NCBI GenBank assembly: GCA_014155875.1
Contig: JACEFZ010017671.1
Location: forward strand, 124,001-188,000
Length of the DNA stretch: 64,000 nt
Direction of reading: 5' to 3'
Source of the DNA: Cepaea nemoralis
Lineage: Eukaryota; Mollusca; Gastropoda; Stylommatophora; Helicidae
Shown: one piece after another, positions 10,906 through 21,938 of the stretch
Layout of the letters: each line of letters opens with the position of its first letter
Numbering within the stretch: the first letter of the stretch is position 1
Program-made: the position numbers and the translations under genes
The notes under the pieces: model-generated
Told to the model about the DNA's origin: nothing
Databases searched by the model: none
The model's input: only the letters and a program-made list of their open reading frames with translations

Positions 10906-11309
10906 TGAAATTCCTGTATCAACGACCGATGTTCATACCAATGTGAAAATCAACGCAATGCGGTCTGCTTCTAAATCACCTACCACTGAATTCGAATGTG
11001 TCTAGCATCATATACCCAATTTAGTTCATCACATGTCCATAACTGCAAGGAATCCTCCATACTCACAGCTTCTAAGCTCAAGTAGAATTTGCTAGGACGA
11101 CAAAGCTCCCCAAGTCAAGGCTCATGACTATATAAGATTTATTTCGAAGCCATGCTTATCCTGAGAACTTCTTGTCTACAACACTTCATTCTTGGTCACA
11201 TGACAAGTGCCTTTCTGCACGCACACTCGGCTTCCAGGAAACCAATCCAAGCTCATCCTAACATGTCACCCGGTTTTGGGGCCTACACATATTTCCACCA
11301 CTTTAATAG

Positions 11310-11455
11310 ACATAAAACTTGTAAAAACCACACTGGAGGGTAAGGTTGAAGGCATGCGAGCAAGAGGTAGACAGTGATACAAGTGGGAAGATAACATCAA
11401 GAGATGGACAAACAACCTTCTGATAAAATATGAAGTCAAGGCGAGAGACAACAGT
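11310..11455 (+). pseudogene. LINE C-terminal scrap
   Basis: The phrase 'YKWEDNIKRWTNN' on the plus strand resembles the 'RW.DNI..W' box at the carboxyl end of RTE-like LINE proteins. Frames are broken and no other conserved block is visible. Confidence 0.35.
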
Positions 11456-11763
11456 GTTGGAGATCCATGCAGCCTACCTTGATTGTGCAGACGGCACTTG
11501 ATTGGTTGACACGTATTTTCTTCCTTTCCGTTCTAAGGTCTGATCCTAACGGAAAGGTGTTCCCAGATGATAGTTGTGTGGTCTAACGTGCCACCAGAGA
11601 CATGGTTGTCCACGTCTTGCTCCGGCCGTCTCAGTTGTAGGTATATTTTAAATGCTACTGTGTTTGGTGGTGTCTGTGTTACACAGTCGATGGCTTTCCT
11701 CAGAGGTTCCCGTCACCCAAACGAGTAGTTTTCCCGCACATCACAACAGCTCACACATACACA

Positions 11764-11806
11764 CGTGTCTGTCTGTCTGTCTGTCTGTCTGCTCTGTCTG
11801 CATATG

Positions 11807-11838
<32 letters not shown>

Positions 11839-11860
11839 CGTGTGCGTGTGCGTGTGTGTG
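11764..11860 (+). repeat. composite microsatellite (CTGT)n-(TA)n-(GT)n
   Basis: Seven or so CTGT units, then a short TA tract and GT/GC dinucleotides. The 90-codon open frame over it is repeat-derived. Confidence 0.9.
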
Positions 11861-11984
11861 TTCCACAGGGAATGCTATTAGTAGACGTGGGGAAGGAATT
11901 CTTCCCGACTGTCTTGCCAAGTAATTACCCTGTCACGCTTAACAAAAAACTAATAGTAGGATTATTAAATGTCAGAACCGAATG

Positions 11985-12250
11985 AAGAAAAACTAACAAA
12001 TGTTTATCAACGAAAAAAGCATCTTTACTCTTGCTTTGTAGACTATTCAAAGGTATTTGACTGTGTAGAACATTAAGAATTATAGAACACGTGAAATAAA
12101 ACCGCTTTCAATTATACTTAATACAGTCCATACAAATGTAAAGTGAACAAGGGACAGCCGTGAGAATATATGATGATACAACAGACTGACTTGATATAGA
12201 ACAAGGAATCAGACCGATTTCAATTTGTTCCTCTATCCGTTTAACGTGTT
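11985..12250 (+). pseudogene. LINE reverse transcriptase fragment
   Basis: Bases 12035-12073 encode 'FVDYSKVFDCVEH', the RT motif A of non-LTR retrotransposons (catalytic Asp in 'DYSKVFD'), followed at once by a stop. About 120 bp later 'IEQGIRPISI' resembles the next block (GIRQGCPLSP). Frames differ between blocks, so it is a decayed copy. Confidence 0.6.
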
Positions 12251-12665
12251 TTTAACTATCGTAAGGGGTTTGAATAACGAAGGCATAAACAATAGATTGC
12301 ACAATTTATTGCCTGGCATATTTCCTTGCATCTCATCAGGTACATACTGCAGAATTCACACAACATAAAGTAAATTAACTAGCTACATCCTTCAGACTAT
12401 AATATATACATGTTCGCACAGTAATGTCAATTGTCTACCACGGTAATTTTAAACTGACTATCGTGTCTTTCTGTTTGCACAAAAATGGCCTATGTAGATT
12501 GATTATGATGGCTTCTTATGATGACCTTTAACAATCGACTATTCGTGTATTAAACAACACACGAAACGCATTGTCTCTACCAATCACGTAACCAGTTTCT
12601 AAAACGTGCCGAGCAATCGATGACGCAGGAGGTTTGTGGTGTGTCGGTCTGGCCAGGCTCCCAAC

Positions 12666-12811
12666 ACGTGTGTATAGTATCTTGTCAATCCAAATGGTTA
12701 TGTGTTCGACGACCCTATTTCTTAAATGCCTCTCTGATCTGTCGATGCAGTTAGACTAGCGCCTGCATGTAAATTGGTAAATACAATTGGGTTTGGCGTA
12801 CAGAGGGACGG
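12666..12811 (+). repeat. unclassified dispersed repeat, copy 1
   Basis: About 140 bp starting GTATAGTATCTTGTCAATCC and ending GTTTGGCGTACAGAGGGA, repeated at 14306-14446 with roughly 90% identity by eye. It includes GTTATGTGTTCGACGACCCT in both. It has no coding frame or tRNA boxes that I can see. Confidence 0.7.
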
Positions 12812-13097
12812 GTAGTTTTACTACTGGTGTGGAAATATGTGTTGCAATAAATCGTGCAATCTATTGTCAGTGTCTTGGTTATTCAAATTCAAAACGGGAA
12901 ATCATTGTTTTGATCATAAAGAGTGTTAGAGAAAATATTAAACAGGAACAATATGATCCCTTTGTTATAGCAGGAGTAGAAATATCCTAACTTTGTTATT
13001 TTGACCACACAGTATTACAACCAACAACACAAACAACAATTGTTAAACTAATGACGTCAGCGCAGAAACAAAGCGAAACAATTTATTTCTCATTGTA

Positions 13098-13214
13098 GTA
13101 AAAACAAAACAAACAAACAAATAGTGACAACCGGTGAGCTGAGATGAGTTAAGAACCGACAATACAGTACTCATGACATTGCCATACGCACTCCGTCCCC
13201 GACTTCAACAGCCA
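13098..13214 (+). repeat. unclassified dispersed repeat, copy 1 of 2
   Basis: The phrases AAGAACCGACAATACAGTAC and TTCAACAGCCATCCAAGAGTC recur with changes at 53345-53445. At the second site they directly follow a SINE-A-like tail. It may be the 3' part of a longer unrecognized retroelement. Confidence 0.5.
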
Positions 13215-13332
13215 TCCAAGAGTCCCAATAATAATAATAGTACCAGTTTAAATATGATTCTATTCTTTCTGATGAGTACTGAGTGTCGGCCACAACACAT
13301 GGTCACTCCCTGACATCCAGTGAAACACATAT

Positions 13333-13580
13333 GTTTTTTTTTGTGGCATATCCCTTACAGGACGTTGCAGTCAACATCAGCATTTTTCAGCTGCTGTTGA
13401 TGTACTAGGCAAGATTACGCTCAGTAGTTTGCCATTGCTTTCTGAGCGACCGGCTCACATACCCCGTATGTTACCAACGCGGCGAGAACCTCTACCGATT
13501 CTCGCGCAGGTTACTTTACTCACGAGAATATCCCGGGATTACGGAGAAAGACGTTAACTCCTAGGCCAGGGAGACCGGGC
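13333..13580 (-). repeat. SINE-A copy
   Basis: Minus-strand copy with the T-rich tail at 13333, CATATCCCTTACAGGACGTT, the core GTAGTTTGCCATTGCTTTCT, and a head ending near GGCCAGGGAGACC. The B-box region is GGTAGAGGTTCTCGC on the minus strand. I see no clear target duplication. Confidence 0.75.
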
Positions 13581-13795
13581 CTAGTCAACATGATATACAT
13601 TACACTAGTAAACATTTTAAAATATGTGCACTTGTTTTCTAGTTTTAACTAATGTTAATTTTATATGGAGGGTGGAAATGTAATGACATACATTAAAAGG
13701 TGAACACACATTGCTCTGCAAACGCTTTTACAGTTACACCCTTTATGGATTAGAACAGACAGAAAAAAAAAAAAAACAGATTTCAGAATGGAGGT

Positions 13796-14072
13796 GAGCA
13801 TGGTCGAATGGATAAGAGAATTTGCTCTTAAGATTATGGTGTACTGATGCCGAGGTAGCGGGTTCAATCCTTCACCGGTCAGCTTGACTAAAGTTTTGAC
13901 TTCTCGTTCTTGATTTGGGTACATAAATTACAAGTACCATAGAAGACGGAGTAAGTTCGCATGATGGCGAAGGACAAAAGTAATAAGGAAAGTAAATTCC
14001 CCACAAAAATCAGACCAGTGTTGCCAGAAGTAGGAGCACGTGTATGTATTACGTTTGAGTTCAAAGCGTAGG
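13796..14072 (+). repeat. SINE-B copy (tRNA-derived)
   Basis: The head has CATGGTCGAATGGATAAG (A box TGGTCGAATGG) and B box GGGTTCAATCC. The body is GTTTTGACTTCTCGTTCTTG, then GCATGATGGCGAAGGAC, and it ends GAGTTCAAAGCG followed by an A-rich tail. The family recurs at 15.35 kb and, split by a MITE, at 47.8-48.5 kb. Confidence 0.8.
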
Positions 14073-14305
14073 GATTTTAAAAAAAAACATCAGAATAATA
14101 AGAACGTGAGTATTTCCTGAGCAACCTTAAGGCGTAAAACTATAGTACCTTGCGGTCCAGGGCAGTGGGATCTTGAGCCTGAGGAATTAAGGCCGCCTGG
14201 CGAGTGCAGGTTATGGTTTTCTTTTTCAAATCTCTTGTACAACGAAACTACAACGAAAATACAGAATATCAAAGGATAAATAAAGGACAACACAAAATGT
14301 TAACT

Positions 14306-14446
14306 GTGTGTAGTATCTTGTCAATCCAATTGGTTATGTGTTCGACGACCCTGTTTCTTAACTGCCTCTCTGTTCTGCCGATGCAGGTTGACTAGCACTT
14401 GCATGTGAATTGGTAAATGCAATTGGATTTGGCATACAGAGGGGGT
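14306..14446 (+). repeat. unclassified dispersed repeat, copy 2
   Basis: Second copy of the 140-bp repeat at 12666-12811, beginning GTAGTATCTTGTCAATCC and ending GGCATACAGAGGG. It lies directly before a GTATGTATGTTTAATGCC minisatellite. Confidence 0.7.
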
Positions 14447-15118
14447 ATGTATGTTTAATGCCGTGTGTCTATGTAAGTATATATGTTTAATACCGTGTAT
14501 GTATGTAGGTATGCATGTTTAATACCGTGTATCAATGTAAGTATGTATGTTTAATGCTGTGTATTAAGTGTGTAAGATTAAAAACTGGATTAATGAAATA
14601 AAAATAAAGTCTTCCATTGGCTGCGACTGCGGGTTCCCTCAGGTTGAATCCTAAGTTGTATGAAAACACATTCTCCCGTGTCAGTTTGAACGTTAAATAA
14701 ATGATCAAGACACGCTGAGAGCGGGAAATCAAAGTGGGAACACGCTCCTCCGTCTGCCAGGGTTTCATGAGTTCCTGCAGCAGAACCAATTATCAGACGA
14801 CGGAAGCTATTAATACTGGCCAGTCACTGCTCTAACAACTGGCGGCCATTTTATATTTCTGTCGTTCCATCCCAGCAAATGGTTGATGTTGTGTATGTAT
14901 GTAGATACGCGTGTTTAATGTTATGTATGTAGGAAAATATGTTTGCTACTGTGTATGTATGTAAGTACGTATGTTTAAAGATATGTACACATGTAAGTAC
15001 ATATGCTTAATGTCGTATATGTATGTTTACAAATGTATTTGTCTGTAAGTCTGTATGTTTAATGCCGTGTATCTATGTTTAATGCCGTGTACGTATGTTG
15101 GTACGTTTTGTTTAATGC
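14447..15118 (+). repeat. GTATGT-rich minisatellite, interrupted
   Basis: Units of about 30 bp (GTATGTATGTTTAATGCCGTGT and variants) occur at 14447-14562 and 14890-15118. Between them lies about 320 bp of unrelated sequence without a gene. Confidence 0.7.
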
Positions 15119-15349
15119 CCGTAAACTTAAATTGTCAATCTTAGTCAAAACGTGACATCCCCATCTACCATAGATACCAGTCAGGGATATCGCTTTATAA
15201 TTGTGTCTAGTGCCTAACACCCCTGGAACGTTTGTGTAACAACGGTTGCACTCATGCCTACACAATGTGATAGCCTTAGCACTTCACATACAGACAGCAG
15301 GTTTCTGCTGCCGGACTTGTTTGCTTGTTTGTTTTTAAACCCCTATGTG

Positions 15350-15628
15350 TCAGCATGGCCGAATGGATAAGAACGCGCATTCTTAAACATCCGGTATGCT
15401 GTTGCTGGGGTAAGGAGTTCAACCCATACACCGGACAGTTGGACCGAAATGTTGACTTCTCATCCTTGACTTGAGGGACGTAAATTACAAGTTCCTCTGA
15501 AGTCGGAGTGGGATCGCCTGATGGCGAGGGACACTGTTAATAGGGAAAGCTAATCCACACGCAAAATTCAGTCCCAGCACTACTAGAAGTATGGACTACG
15601 CTTGAGTTCAAAGCGAGCTAACACAAAA
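15350..15628 (+). repeat. SINE-B copy
   Basis: Head CATGGCCGAATGGATAAGAA is a good tRNA A box (TGGCCGAATGG), with a B-box-like GGAGTTCAACCC. The body matches the 13.8-kb copy through GTTGACTTCTCATCCTTGAC, CGCCTGATGGCGAGGGACAC and GCTTGAGTTCAAAGCGAG. An A-rich tail follows. Confidence 0.82.
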
Positions 15629-15744
15629 AAGCCGTGTATTGTTGATTACACCTAGCGATCTTGGTGTCATAGAATTGGAACCAATGTAGTTGGTAAGTAA
15701 GTGAAGTAAGTAAGTCAAGTAAGTAATCAAGTAAGTAAATCAAG

Positions 15745-15995
15745 TAAAGGACACTGTTACACACCTTGGGGCATTGGGAATTCGATGCCCGACCCATATA
15801 ATTATAAACACTCAGTGGATGATGTGGTCAGTATCCACTCGACCACTTTAACTCCCTCAGACATTTTATGGTACCAACTTTTGGCTGGAAGACAAGGTCA
15901 AGTTTTAAAATCCGCCTTGACGCGGATTCGAACCCTTGACCACTTCACCGACAGGCAAGGGACTAGCCACCAGACAACCGTGACGCGCATTAGGA
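15745..15995 (-). repeat. SINE-E candidate (tRNA-derived)
   Basis: On the minus strand the head contains GGTGGCTAGTCCC and the B box GGGTTCGAATCCG, followed by a body to about 15745. Only this copy is in the window, so it is called from the tRNA-like boxes alone. The flanking left side is a GTAA/CAAGTAA-rich simple repeat at 15690-15745. Confidence 0.5.
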
Positions 15996-16097
15996 TCCTG
16001 CTGTTATTATGTTAAGACCATCAAATTTTGTAGGCTTAAGGAGTGGGTGAAGCACTGTATGCCTGTAATGCTAAACACTTGGCAAATTATTATTATT

Positions 16098-16600
16098 TGT
16101 TTTTGCATATCCTATTTAAAGGACGCCGGTCTCCCTGGCTAAGGTGTTAACGTCTTCCTCTGTAATCCCGTATATCCACGTAGGGTGTCGTAGCTGCGCG
16201 AGATTCGGTAGCGGATCGCGTCCCGCTAGTTACTTACGGGGTATGTGTGCCGGTCGCTCAGAAAGCAATGGCAAACTACTGAGCGTAATTTTGCCAAATA
16301 ATCAACAACAGCGATAAAATGCTGGTGTTGACAGCGATGTCCTGTAAATAGGCTATACGGGGGGGGGGGGGGGGGGAATTTGAAGGACATCGCTTTCAAC
16401 ACCAGTACTGCTGTTGTTGATGTCTTGGCAAGTTTACGTTCAGTGGTTTGCCATTGCTTGCTGAACGACCGGCTCCCATACCATCACGTTAAAACCAGCG
16501 TGACACGGTCTGCTGTCAAATCGGTCGCAGTTGTGTTTAGAATGCAGGTAAGCGGCCACACGAATCGCGTCTGCCAGACCTTAGCCACGGAGAACGGCAG
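16098..16600 (-). repeat. SINE-A copy interrupted by another SINE-A
   Basis: The tail (TTTTTGCATATCCTATTTAAAGGAC, first 27 bp) and the remainder (from 16389, CATCGCTTTCAACACCAG to about 16600) form one minus-strand SINE-A. They are separated by a plus-strand copy at 16125-16377. The right part retains TGGTTTGCCATTGCTTGCTG, then diverges in the head. Confidence 0.7.
16125..16377 (+). repeat. SINE-A copy inserted into SINE-A
   Basis: Plus-strand SINE from GCCGGTCTCCCTGGCTAAGG (A box TGGCTAAGGTG) through AGAAAGCAATGGCAAACTAC to TGTCCTGTAAATAGG, ending in a run of about 18 G at 16359-16376. Flanks ATTTAAAGGAC (16114-16124) and ATTTGAAGGAC (16378-16388) are an 11-bp target duplication with one mismatch. 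Confidence 0.75.
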
Positions 16601-16939
16601 GTAAATTCTTTACCCTGCTAGAATTACAAGCAGAGACCACACAGAACCTACACAGTCAAATGTGTTCATGTAAACATAAAATAAGGCTGGTTCAATAGAC
16701 ATACAGCGGAAACGAATGGTCATACTTTCTTTATCGAATAAACTCCGACGAAATCTAAACTAGTCTCATTTCAATTTTGAAAAGGGCACGTCAAAGACAC
16801 TGTCTGATTACAACAATTTTGAGACTGCTCCATTCATACATGGAAGGAAATCTAGCCTGCTCTGTCCCAGTGACAAGAAGCACGCACATTATTTTATGTT
16901 TAATGTGATTGTGTGGGTTATTTGGTTTTATTTTAGGTA

Positions 16940-16941
<2 letters not shown>

Positions 16942-17029
<88 letters not shown>

Positions 17030-17140
17030 AGACAGGAAGGCAGGCAGGAAGACAAACATAAATATAGACAGGCAGGAAGACAAACATAAATATAGACAGG
17101 CAGGCTTCCGCAGACAGACAGACAGACAGACAGACAGATT
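16942..17140 (+). repeat. (GA)n followed by CAGG/CAGA repeats
   Basis: About 44 GA dinucleotides (16942-17029), then AGGCAGGAAGACAAACATAAAT in near-duplicate and a CAGA tract to 17138. Confidence 0.95.
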
Positions 17141-17352
17141 AAAAAGTCGCTTAAAAGTCGACAGGGTCGACTTTATTGCACCGGGTTTTATCAGATATGG
17201 CTCAGTCTCTTTCCACAGCGCGGGTTGCCGAAAACGTCACACAAAGCACGAACTCCGTAGCTCCAGCGACGACCCACAGGAGTCTCCGAATACATTGCAC
17301 TCGTGAATCGAAGGACGCGGCCCGGAATCGAACCCAAACCTTCGGAGACCGA
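17141..17352 (-). repeat. SINE-C copy (tRNA-derived)
   Basis: On the minus strand the head has the B box GGGTTCGATTCCGGGC, the body GGAGCTACGGAGTTCGTG, and the tail GGTGCAATAAAGTCGACC...CTGTCGACTT. Other copies are at 38.58, 39.37 (3' part) and 62.84 kb. The tail shares ordered blocks with the 3' end of the LINE at 41450-42921. Confidence 0.75.
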
Positions 17353-17354
17353 GG

Positions 17355-17480
17355 GGGTGGATGGATGGATGGATGAATGGATGGATGGATGGATAGGCGG
17401 ACGGGTGGGCGGACGGGCAGGCAAGCAGGCAAAGTTTGGTAAGTAGGTAAGCAGACAGATAGGCAAGCAGACAGGTCATC
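17355..17480 (+). repeat. GATG and GCAG/CAGG short tandem repeats
   Basis: GGATGGATGGATGAATGG units to about 17394, then GCGGACGGGTG and GCAGGCAAGCAG repeats. Open frames here in several frames are repeat artefacts. Confidence 0.9.
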
Positions 17481-17484
17481 ATCA

Positions 17485-17784
17485 TCATTTGTCATGCCGA
17501 TAAGAGTGGGCGGTCATGTTTCGCCATCTCACACGATTACCAGAGTCGTGAATCAGCTCTGTGCGCTTGTCTTGACCATGCCACGTGGCCAAGCCATCCA
17601 GGTATTTACTTATCTGCCTTCCTTGTGTTCTTTTCCCTTCAATTTTACCAGTTGTTACCAAGTTCTCCAATATATTTCTTCTCAGAAAGAGTCTACAAAT
17701 TTTGGCTGTTTACGTCTAATTTCTCTAGTAAGTTTACGTTTTTCATTATTTTTTCTATCTGTCTATTGTGTTCTTTGCATTTTC

Positions 17785-17785
<1 letters not shown>
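17485..17785 (-). pseudogene. LINE-A C-terminal fragment
   Basis: The minus-strand frame reads 'MENLVTTGKIEGKRTQGRQ' then 'YLDGLATWHG' and 'ELIHDSGNRVRWRNM', the carboxyl end of an RTE-like LINE. Matching ends occur at 49.88-50.07 kb (plus) and 56.74 kb (minus). Its 3' terminus faces the TCATCATCATCA run at 17465-17490, a simple tail. The upstream end runs into a TA array. Confidence 0.75.

Positions 17786-17788
<3 letters not shown>

Positions 17789-17876
<88 letters not shown>
17789..17876. repeat. (TA)n microsatellite
   Basis: About 43 TA dinucleotides inside the LINE-A remnant, giving spurious open frames rich in Tyr-Ile on both strands. Confidence 0.97.
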
Positions 17877-17879
<3 letters not shown>

Positions 17880-18147
17880 TAGCAATCTGGTAATTTGATG
17901 TATACCATACTCTTCTAAGGTAATATCCAACTGTTCTTCACTTGTATCATTATAGAGTACTTTCACGTACCCTGACCATGTAATCTAAAATCATATCCTT
18001 CTCTATTATGATGTTTTCATCGTTTGTTTTCAGGCAGCCTGTTAATGAAGATGTTCTTTTATTAGTAAGTTCCTGATTTTTCTGTTGTGCTTTAATTTGG
18101 TATATTCATCATTGTTGTGTTGTTTTTCAAGAGGTAGGTAGTTAGGT
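17877..18147. other. short gene-free interval
   Basis: AT-rich sequence between the TA array and the GA array with no frame or repeat I can assign. Confidence 0.5.
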
Positions 18148-18218
<71 letters not shown>

Positions 18219-18527
18219 GGAAGAGAGAGAAGGAGAGAGAGATGGAGAGAGAGAGAAGGAGAGAGAGAAAGAGAGAGAGAAGGAGAGAGAAAGAGAGAGA
18301 GAGAAAGAGAGAGAGAAGGGGAGAGAGAGAAGGGGAGAGAGAGAGAAGGAGACAGAGAGAGAAGGAGAGAGGGAGAAGGAGAGAGAGAGAGAAGGAGAGA
18401 GAGAGAAAGAGAAAGAGAGAGAATGGGAAGAGAGAGACGGGGGCGAGAGAGATGGAGAGAGAGAAGGAGAGAGAGAGGGAGTGAGAGAGAAAGAGACAGA
18501 GAAAGAGAGAGAAGGAGAGAGAGAAGG

Positions 18528-18588
<61 letters not shown>

Positions 18589-18597
18589 AGAGAGAGA
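18148..18597 (+). repeat. degenerate GA-rich array, copy 1
   Basis: Long purine array of GA with GAAG and GGGA variants. Apparent frames (Ser-Leu on minus, Arg-Glu on plus) are translations of the repeat. The same type of array precedes the same downstream sequence at 32.4 kb. Confidence 0.95.
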
Positions 18598-19092
18598 ACG
18601 AACGAACAAACGAACGGACTTTATTTTCAAAGGGTAACAAATTGGGCACGCAGGCCCGTCTTACATTCGGCCCTTCCAATCTCTCATCTTCCGTTCATCA
18701 ATAGAGCATATGAAAAACATTGTCAAATGAATTTTGTAAACATAAACAATGCATATTACCATGTAATGAGACACATCCACCACCCACCCACACATCCCAA
18801 TTCACCCACATATCCCCCACCCAACCACACACACACACACACACACACACCCAAGGCATACATACAATCCCCCACCCATCCACCACATCCCCACACATCT
18901 CCCCACCCACACACATTCCCACCAACCACACATCCCATCCACCCACACCCAAAGCATACATACATTTCCCAACCCACACATCCCCTACCCACACACATCT
19001 CCCCACCCACTAACATATTCTCCACCCGTTCCCTTACCCACCAACAATCACCCACCCACATATCCTCCTCCACCCACATACATCCAACCACC
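18598..19092. repeat. retroelement-like tail plus CCCACA array, copy 1
   Basis: GAACGAACGAACAAACGAAC then GGACTTTATTTTCAAAGGG and about 150 bp of unique sequence, followed by a CACCCACA/CCACACA array from 18778. On the minus strand the junction reads CCCTTTGAAAATAAAGTCC and then TTCG and TC repeats, as for a retroelement 3' end with a simple tail. It is nearly identical to 32416-32908. Confidence 0.75.
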
Positions 19093-19437
19093 CAGCTGTA
19101 AGGATATTTGTGTAGAATATAAGACTTTTGCGTCTAGGGGTATATAGAGGGTGCCTGGATCCAAGATTTAAGATATGATGAAATGATACATGGTTCTCTT
19201 CCTTGTTGATTTCTCCAGGAACTAGACTACGGCTCTCTTTCTCATAAGGATGCGACTAGGTAGAAGTAGATCACAGTCTAATTCACCCTAATAAGACTAA
19301 TCACCTGGAGAAGATATTGAGAGTCAGGTCAGTTGCCCTAGCCTTCAAGGGAATAAGATCCTCTATCTGAAGTAATAGGCTAAGTGCGTTCGACCTCCCC
19401 ACATTAACTCTCACTCCTTACATAAACAATGACACAT
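19093..19437. other. left flank of element 1, no gene seen
   Basis: About 345 bp with no repeat or frame I recognise. It is contiguous with sequence from 28780 if element 1 is removed. Confidence 0.5.
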
Positions 19438-19442
19438 ATCAC
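19438..19442. repeat. Element 1 target site duplication, left
   Basis: ATCAC directly before the TGTCG terminus, matching 28775-28779 directly after the other terminus. Confidence 0.9.
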
Positions 19443-21560
19443 TGTCGTGTCCTCCTTTAAAGTGTCGTCCCTGGAGTGAGGAGAGTCAACACCCACATTA
19501 TAATTTTTCTTTCCTATCAATATCCTGGGGAATCCACCAGCTTCCGTCCAACACACTCCATCAGCCAATGGACACCTTTTCCTATCACTCTCTCACTGTC
19601 GTACTATGCCCCCTCTCATACTTCCCCAACGCAACATACTCAACAACTCTTGCTACTAAAAATTAATAAAGATTAATTTATTAAAAGAAAAGTGTAAAGT
19701 ATATGAGACGTGTATGCGAAGAAAATGTGTGTCGTGTATTTTAATGTAAATGTATAGGTCAGACCTACAGAGTTCATGTTCAGAGTCCACTCATCATGGC
19801 AAGGATTACACGACATCACACGAGTCAGTACAATAGACCTCACCGAAGTCGTATCCTTCTCTCCAGACATGTCCTCCTCCAGGAGCTCTGATGACCATGA
19901 GATCTGAATCCCATGTAAATATAATCCGTGAAAAATACTATTATTGTTCCTAACACAACTGTTCCTAATAGTTTATAGAAACTCAGGCTTCATAATTCCG
20001 GCGCAGTGAAACAAACATGGAACACTGTCCTATGAACAGGACGTTTTGTCTCTTGCTAAATGTTCTATAGTTCTCACTATTAAACAGTTATTGTCTATAC
20101 TCCAATAGAGTCCTTTATTTTTGTTCTAGTCATAAGTGAACTGAATATCCATCACTACTGGTGTGTTAAAACTGGTATGACCTAAAACTCATTCGGTATT
20201 TATCCTGTAGGATACATATACCATTCAGCTCCACTGAGCAATGTTGATCATCTTCCTCTAGCATAAGCTCTTTGATAAAGTTGCTGGCCAATCTTCCTGC
20301 GCCAAACTTTATCCGGGATCGGATTTTTCCTTGGTTCCGTGTTCTTCATTCCAACCAGAGGGAACCTGTAAAATAAATCATACAACTGGTGATAGCCTCC
20401 CCGTCACTGATCTCTATTAGATGATCGTGGCCATCGGCCTCGCTCAGAAAATACAGTGAACCTACTCTGTCAGGGACAGATGACTCAACCCATTGGTTAT
20501 CATCAGGCCAAGACAAGAAAAAAAAATCAACAAACAGAATGCGGAACCCCGCCCACCAGGGACACCTACTGGAATATCCCAATTATCCCTCATTACTCAA
20601 TTCTCAACTAGTAAAGCTTATCAACACTTCACTAATCTATTTTCAACTAACAGAGCCAAGTATCACTTCCCTACTCTAGCTAGTTTTCCACTAACAGTGC
20701 TAATCATCACACTTTAGTTTTAACAAGGCTACAGCCTATATTAATTAGAACTAATTATAATAGGTTCTACCTTAGGCAACACCGCAGTTAGATCAAATTA
20801 CATCCACTCTTGCCATGACAGGCACGTGTAAAATTAAATTAACTCAATTCGCACACGGTAGACATTTTCCAATCAGAACCGCAGTGCCGAAGCACGTCCG
20901 CCTCAATCAACGGGTTTTAGTTCAACTCCCCTCTCCAATCATGGTTTATGGCAAAACCTAAAATTGGTCACGTGACGGTATTCTTCCTGTCCACACAGGT
21001 GTTATTTGGACATATCATCCATTGTCAAGAATCTATCTTCCCTGGCTTAGTCACTGTCAGAGTTGTCATCACTTGTTTTGACATCCCCAACAAGCTAGCG
21101 AGTTACTGTATGATCCCAACAACAGTTTTCCATAACAAGCTGCCAATCTGCGTGATGTCCGGAAACTCCAATTGACAGATGGACTGTTTTCTTCCGAGCT
21201 GAGTACTTCCGCTTCCAATCCGACCTGTTTATAAACTGTCAAAGCGATGTATGATTCAGCTCACCCACTTCCCCTACACATCTGCAGCTGTTAACTCTGC
21301 CCGACCTGTGATGGCTGACATCCGATTGCAACCAGGATCCGACGGGTTCCATCTGTATTCGAATGTTGACAAACTGTCAAAGCGATGCAGGGATTCGTCT
21401 CACTCACCACCGAGTGTTCCCAATCCGTCGACCAGATGTAAACACGTGCAGTTACATTTTCTGGATTTGTTGAAACAACCTTTGGCCTCGAACATGCCGC
21501 TAATTCAGAACGCCTTTTATTCTCATCACTGGTTAAATCACGTTGGTCTATTATGTGACA
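19443..21560 (-). repeat. Element 1 3' LTR (left in window)
   Basis: Runs from TGTCGTGTCC to TTATGTGACA, with TG...CA ends. A minus-strand AATAAA at 19677-19682 lies in the likely R/U5 region. It is a near-identical direct copy of 26655-28774 and related to the solo LTR at 39530-41407. At 2.1 kb it is unusually long. Short open frames inside it (for example 21251-21583) extend across the LTR edge and are not genes. Confidence 0.93.
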
Positions 21561-21580
21561 TAGGCCCCCTCTTAAGAGAG
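21561..21580 (-). promoter_or_regulatory. Element 1 polypurine tract
   Basis: On the minus strand CTTAAGAGGGGGCCTA directly abuts the TGTC start of the 3' LTR; AAGAGGGGG is the purine core. Confidence 0.8.
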
Positions 21581-21624
21581 TAGTCCATCTCACTCTTCTC
21601 CACCGTGAGTTTAATCCAGATGAT

Positions 21625-21938
21625 TCATTCTTCTTCTTCAGGAGCTGGGTGTCTTGACAAGAAGTCCGCTCCAACATTTTCCTTCCCAGGAATGTACTCC
21701 ACTGTGAAATTATAGGTTGAAGTAACAACGACCACCGCATCAAACGGGCGTTGAGCTTCTGAGAAGTAGCCAGGAACATCAGGGGCTGATGATCCGACTG
21801 GACTCGAAACTTAACTCCATACAAATATGGCTGGAATTTTTGCACTGCCCATACGAGGGACAAGCACTCTCTCTCGACGGTTGAATAATTCCTCTCCGCC
21901 TGTAGAAGTTTCTTACTTGCGTATGCTACAGGTTTCAA
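21625..21938 (-). pseudogene. Element 1 RNase H, frameshifted end of pol
   Basis: A minus-strand frame different from the main pol frame begins 'KPVAYASKKLLQAERNYS' and runs through 'RVQSDHQPLMFLA', the RNase H core after the first catalytic Asp, which lies in the preceding frame ('VLRTDAS'). A further indel near 21.71 kb moves the carboxyl end to a third frame, where 'ADFLSRHPA' ends at TGA 21625-21627. Only about 65 bp separate this stop from the PPT and LTR. The frame continuing from 21710 down to 21291 is not real coding sequence. Confidence 0.85.

Noticed and set aside
13796..13880. tRNA gene with A and B boxes
   Set aside because: The tRNA-like part is continuous with a SINE body shared by other copies and does not fold into an obvious complete cloverleaf. 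The same applies to the other SINE heads.
18092..18704. Long Ser-Leu or Arg-Glu frames over GA arrays (also at 31.8-32.5, 34.0-34.8, 52.1 and 54.5 kb)
   Set aside because: They are translations of dinucleotide repeats, open in several frames and on both strands at once.
21251..21583. 110-codon plus-strand frame at the end of the left LTR, repeated in the right LTR (28465-28746)
   Set aside because: It is duplicated because LTRs are duplicated, ends differently outside the LTR, and has no known domain.
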